From assembly GCA_019638515.1 (NCBI GenBank), contig JAHBTS010000003.1, forward strand, positions 248,001-312,000: a stretch of DNA of 64,000 nt. Direction: 5' to 3'. Positions 62,801 through 64,000 of the stretch are shown here, one piece after another (the first letter of the stretch is position 1; the number at the start of each line of letters is the position of its first letter). The stretch is from Chitinophagales bacterium (GTDB lineage Bacteria > Bacteroidota > Bacteroidia > Chitinophagales > LD1). Under the pieces are notes generated by a model. The model was given only the letters and a program-made list of their open reading frames with translations. It was not told where the DNA came from and did not search any database. The position numbers and the translations under genes are program-made.

Positions 62801-64000
62801 TTGACATTTCCTGAGTTAATGAGATTACTGGTATTCTTTAAAAACAAACCGTCATCACTTGTTGCCCATCTGTTATCGTCTCCTTTCAAATTAGCGGTGT
62901 CGCTGAATTGCGGATTGCCCAATTCGCTGTTTGCAGTTAGAGTTGAAACAACACCTCCTCCAATGAAATATTGAGGGTTGTTTGCAATGGTATCGTTGTT
63001 ATCATAAAAAATATTGTTGGCAATAATTTGTGTGCCTGTTGCGCCATTCAACGAAAAAGCGCCACCGCCTGTAGTGGCAAAACTTTTGAAGAAGGTGTTT
63101 TGTGCAATAAGATAAGTGCCGCTTGTGAAATTGGCGCCACCGCCTTGTGCTAAAGTTGAATCGTAAGCAAATAGATTATTGGTAATAGTGTGTGCACCGC
63201 CAAAACAACTGATAGCACCACCACCGCCATTAAAAGAAGTGTTTCTGTAAAAAACATTTTTGCTCACCTCGCCCATGCTATTGGTTCCGTTTCCTTCTAA
63301 ACGAATGGCTCCGCCAAAACGAGCATTGTTGTTTTCATAAATAGAATTTGTGCTGGTGAGTTTGCTGCCCTGATTGGCAAATACCGCTGCACCTCCCTGA
63401 AATGCTGCATTGTTATAGAACGAACAATTATTGATAAGCACCTTTGATGCGGCAACATAAATAGCAGCACCATAGCCACGATGAAACTGTATTCCGTTTA
63501 TAGCGTAACTTCCATTAACGGATGCATTGCCGTCAGCAAAAGTTATTCCGTCAATAACAGACATTGAAGCTGTATCGGTTTTAATAATCAAAATGTGATA
63601 CGCATTATCGTTAGAAGTTGTGGAGTTGATATTCCCGCTCATGGTTACCTTATTAGATAACACATTTCTTACACCGCCACCATTAGGGTAACCGCCATAC
63701 AACGAATATGAATTCGACATGTAAAAAGCCGTATCGCGACTTGCAGAGTATTCATTAGAACCGTTGGCATAGTATGTTCCTTGTGCAATGTAAATGGTAT
63801 CTACCTGCGGGCAACGGTTTGCCGCACCCATCGCTTCGTTTAAATAGCGATAGGCAGTTGCCCAACTGCTGCCATCTCCGCTTGTTGTAACACTGCTATC
63901 TACATACAATGCAGTTAAGCCTGGGCATCCGAATGTTTCGTAAGCTCCGGCATCAACCGTAGCCTGCAAAACTCTTGCGCTGTTGGTGATGTCGGCAGTT
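59860..64000 (-). CDS. Giant beta-helix (choice-of-anchor Q) secreted protein with T9SS type A domain, partial
   Basis: The frame is open to the right edge; 1380 codons are visible and the N-terminus is missing. At least three beta-helix modules are seen, each opening with a strand like LYVDSSVTTSGDGSSWATAY (near 63910), WYVNHAQDTAEQNGTSWATA (near 62700) and LYVDAGRAASGDGSTWENAF (near 61725), and closing with an ITGAARIQ...GAYES-like segment. Between them are many GGAVYN-type beta-helix rungs. Then come two SGTY-type repeats (GTYSDTLYNVLGCDTFYTINL and a copy), a PKD-like segment, and a T9SS domain (VMLMPNPSNGLFVLKHD). It is probably a surface adhesin or filament; the ligand is unknown. The start is outside the window. 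Confidence 0.88.
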   Translation of the reverse strand, partial: TADITNSARVLQATVDAGAYETFGCPGLTALYVDSSVTTSGDGSSWATAYRYLNEAMGAANRCPQVDTIYIAQGTYYANGSNEYSASRDTAFYMSNSYSLYGGYPNGGGVRNVLSNKVTMSGNINSTTSNDNAYHILIIKTDTASMSVIDGITFADGNASVNGSYAINGIQFHRGYGAAIYVAASKVLINNCSFYNNAAFQGGAAVFANQGSKLTSTNSIYENNNARFGGAIRLEGNGTNSMGEVSKNVFYRNTSFNGGGGAISCFGGAHTITNNLFAYDSTLAQGGGANFTSGTYLIAQNTFFKSFATTGGGAFSLNGATGTQIIANNIFYDNNDTIANNPQYFIGGGVVSTLTANSELGNPQFSDTANLKGDDNRWATSDDGLFLKNTSNLINSGNVNYASGANDLSGAARVQLGKPDPGAYESVAMITRWYVNHAQDTAEQNGTSWATAFTKFEDGINAAKSGDSVWVAGGTYSPPVSGTSFAMKSNVKIYGGFAGNEQTLQQRNLSLGYNTTLSGNDTIVFVNNNVDTAALLDGFVITNGKGGGIQNNNSSPRIRNVVFNGNQSANGGAVANNNSSPKIQNVVFYNNTSSANGGAVYNVASNTEITNATFFSNTAASGGAVYNDNASLVSIGNSVFYGNSATAGADVFSAGNENINYSILQATHVGNGNIVGIDPLFTVRQLPGGFDGFWFTGDDGLQVSYLSPALNSGSNALSTGIATDITGALRIQNVTVDRGAYESALLGYCDSAGLNNQNVLYVDAGRAASGDGSTWENAFRTLSEALDRANYCPAIDTILVARGNYFPKGYQSNTDRSASFTILRSGLHVKGGYPNGGGARNLAENNTFLNGNIGDEGSSADNSYHVVTFKNAGVSSLDGFIITNGNADGVTAPDNSGGGVYNACSGTGNNSNPAIFNCVFVDNKAHYGAAIFNRASAQAQIQLTVTNAVFTRDSAYTDGGAVYNEGVNNGVTRVWVTNATFYNNSANQSGGAVCTKAATGGTSSVKFLNNIFWNNRASVGATNQKQVFSSNSADSASYNLFQSGVPASVYNGGSNISSTPLFAVDSVPAGFENKWFYKYNGLALRINSPGVQSASALGAPATDITGASRMPLSDMGAYQNGCVGTGSITLNMSGCDSVLSPGFHFRWYSSGTYSDTLYNVLGCDTFYTINLTMGFSSAATLNATACGSYTSPSGNFMWDSTGTYYDTLVNASGCDSFITVNLQIVPFNDSVAVTNNVCTALQAGLSYQWFNCNTGLPVNGATTSTFTVTQSGTYRCLVTLNGCADTTECVTVIVAGTEELSAYSVMLMPNPSNGLFVLKHDYDGELDVLVTDAVGKIVAGWKQTQPEQQIDLSNVSSGIYMLRVINNKRFVKTLRVVVE

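Overview
The window is a chromosomal stretch of a member of the Bacteroidota, probably from the Chitinophagales/Sphingobacteriales side of the phylum. This rests on several observations. At least five secreted proteins end in a type IX secretion (T9SS) type A sorting domain, and one ends in the gliding-motility-associated (type B) domain. The -7 promoter boxes look like TAnnTTTG or TACTTTCG, and start codons sit in A-rich sequence without a Shine-Dalgarno motif. Phylum-typical families such as DUF4293, DUF3098, DUF2723 and Omp28-like proteins are present. Genus and species cannot be told from the sequence alone. Most of the window is ordinary housekeeping sequence, densely packed on both strands. 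I saw no tRNA, rRNA or CRISPR array.

Layout. 1-5070: a D12-class adenine methyltransferase cut by the left edge, a sodium:solute symporter, a LOG-family protein, and a TaqI/Eco57I-like N6-adenine methyltransferase with its own HTH. 5089-7409: a secreted family-28 glycoside hydrolase-like protein and a small T9SS cargo protein. 7653-14012: the complex I genes nuoI-J-K-L-M-N without nuoA-H, preceded by the ABC-F factor ettA. 15925-19555: a CREST/ceramidase-like membrane protein and two T9SS cargo proteins. 19679-26937: an orphan PAS histidine kinase, a rhodanese-thioredoxin lipoprotein, an M42 aminopeptidase, a tightly coupled glycosyltransferase/CDF/Nudix operon, and an OmpA-family lipoprotein. 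27043-31678: yicC, DUF4293 and a large DUF2723 membrane protein. 31800-35835: a promoter, a SAM-I riboswitch, metH and a terminator, forming a complete methionine-control unit. 35877-39851: a large repeat-bearing type B T9SS protein.

39889-47139: a zinc alcohol dehydrogenase, then a compact operon ftsX-DUF3098-uppP-truB-ribF-oppC-like, facing lysA. 47266-55218: an acetyltransferase, galK, a MiaE-like hydroxylase, rodA, rsgA, hutU and asnS. 55333-59199: an acetyltransferase, an unrecognised 255-residue protein, rnc, and the pyrR-pyrB pair. 59252-59760 holds a decayed IS5-like transposase. From 59860 to the right edge runs the 3' part of a giant beta-helix T9SS adhesin-like gene.

I found no clear undescribed multi-gene system. 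The most useful leads are the unknown protein at 56092, the recurrent short-leader promoter motif (which also resolves start codons such as that of asnS), the split nuo locus, the coiled-coil insertion in AsnRS, the 52-residue tandem repeat whose motif recurs in the second giant secreted protein, and the methyltransferase pair with a possible lost restriction partner.
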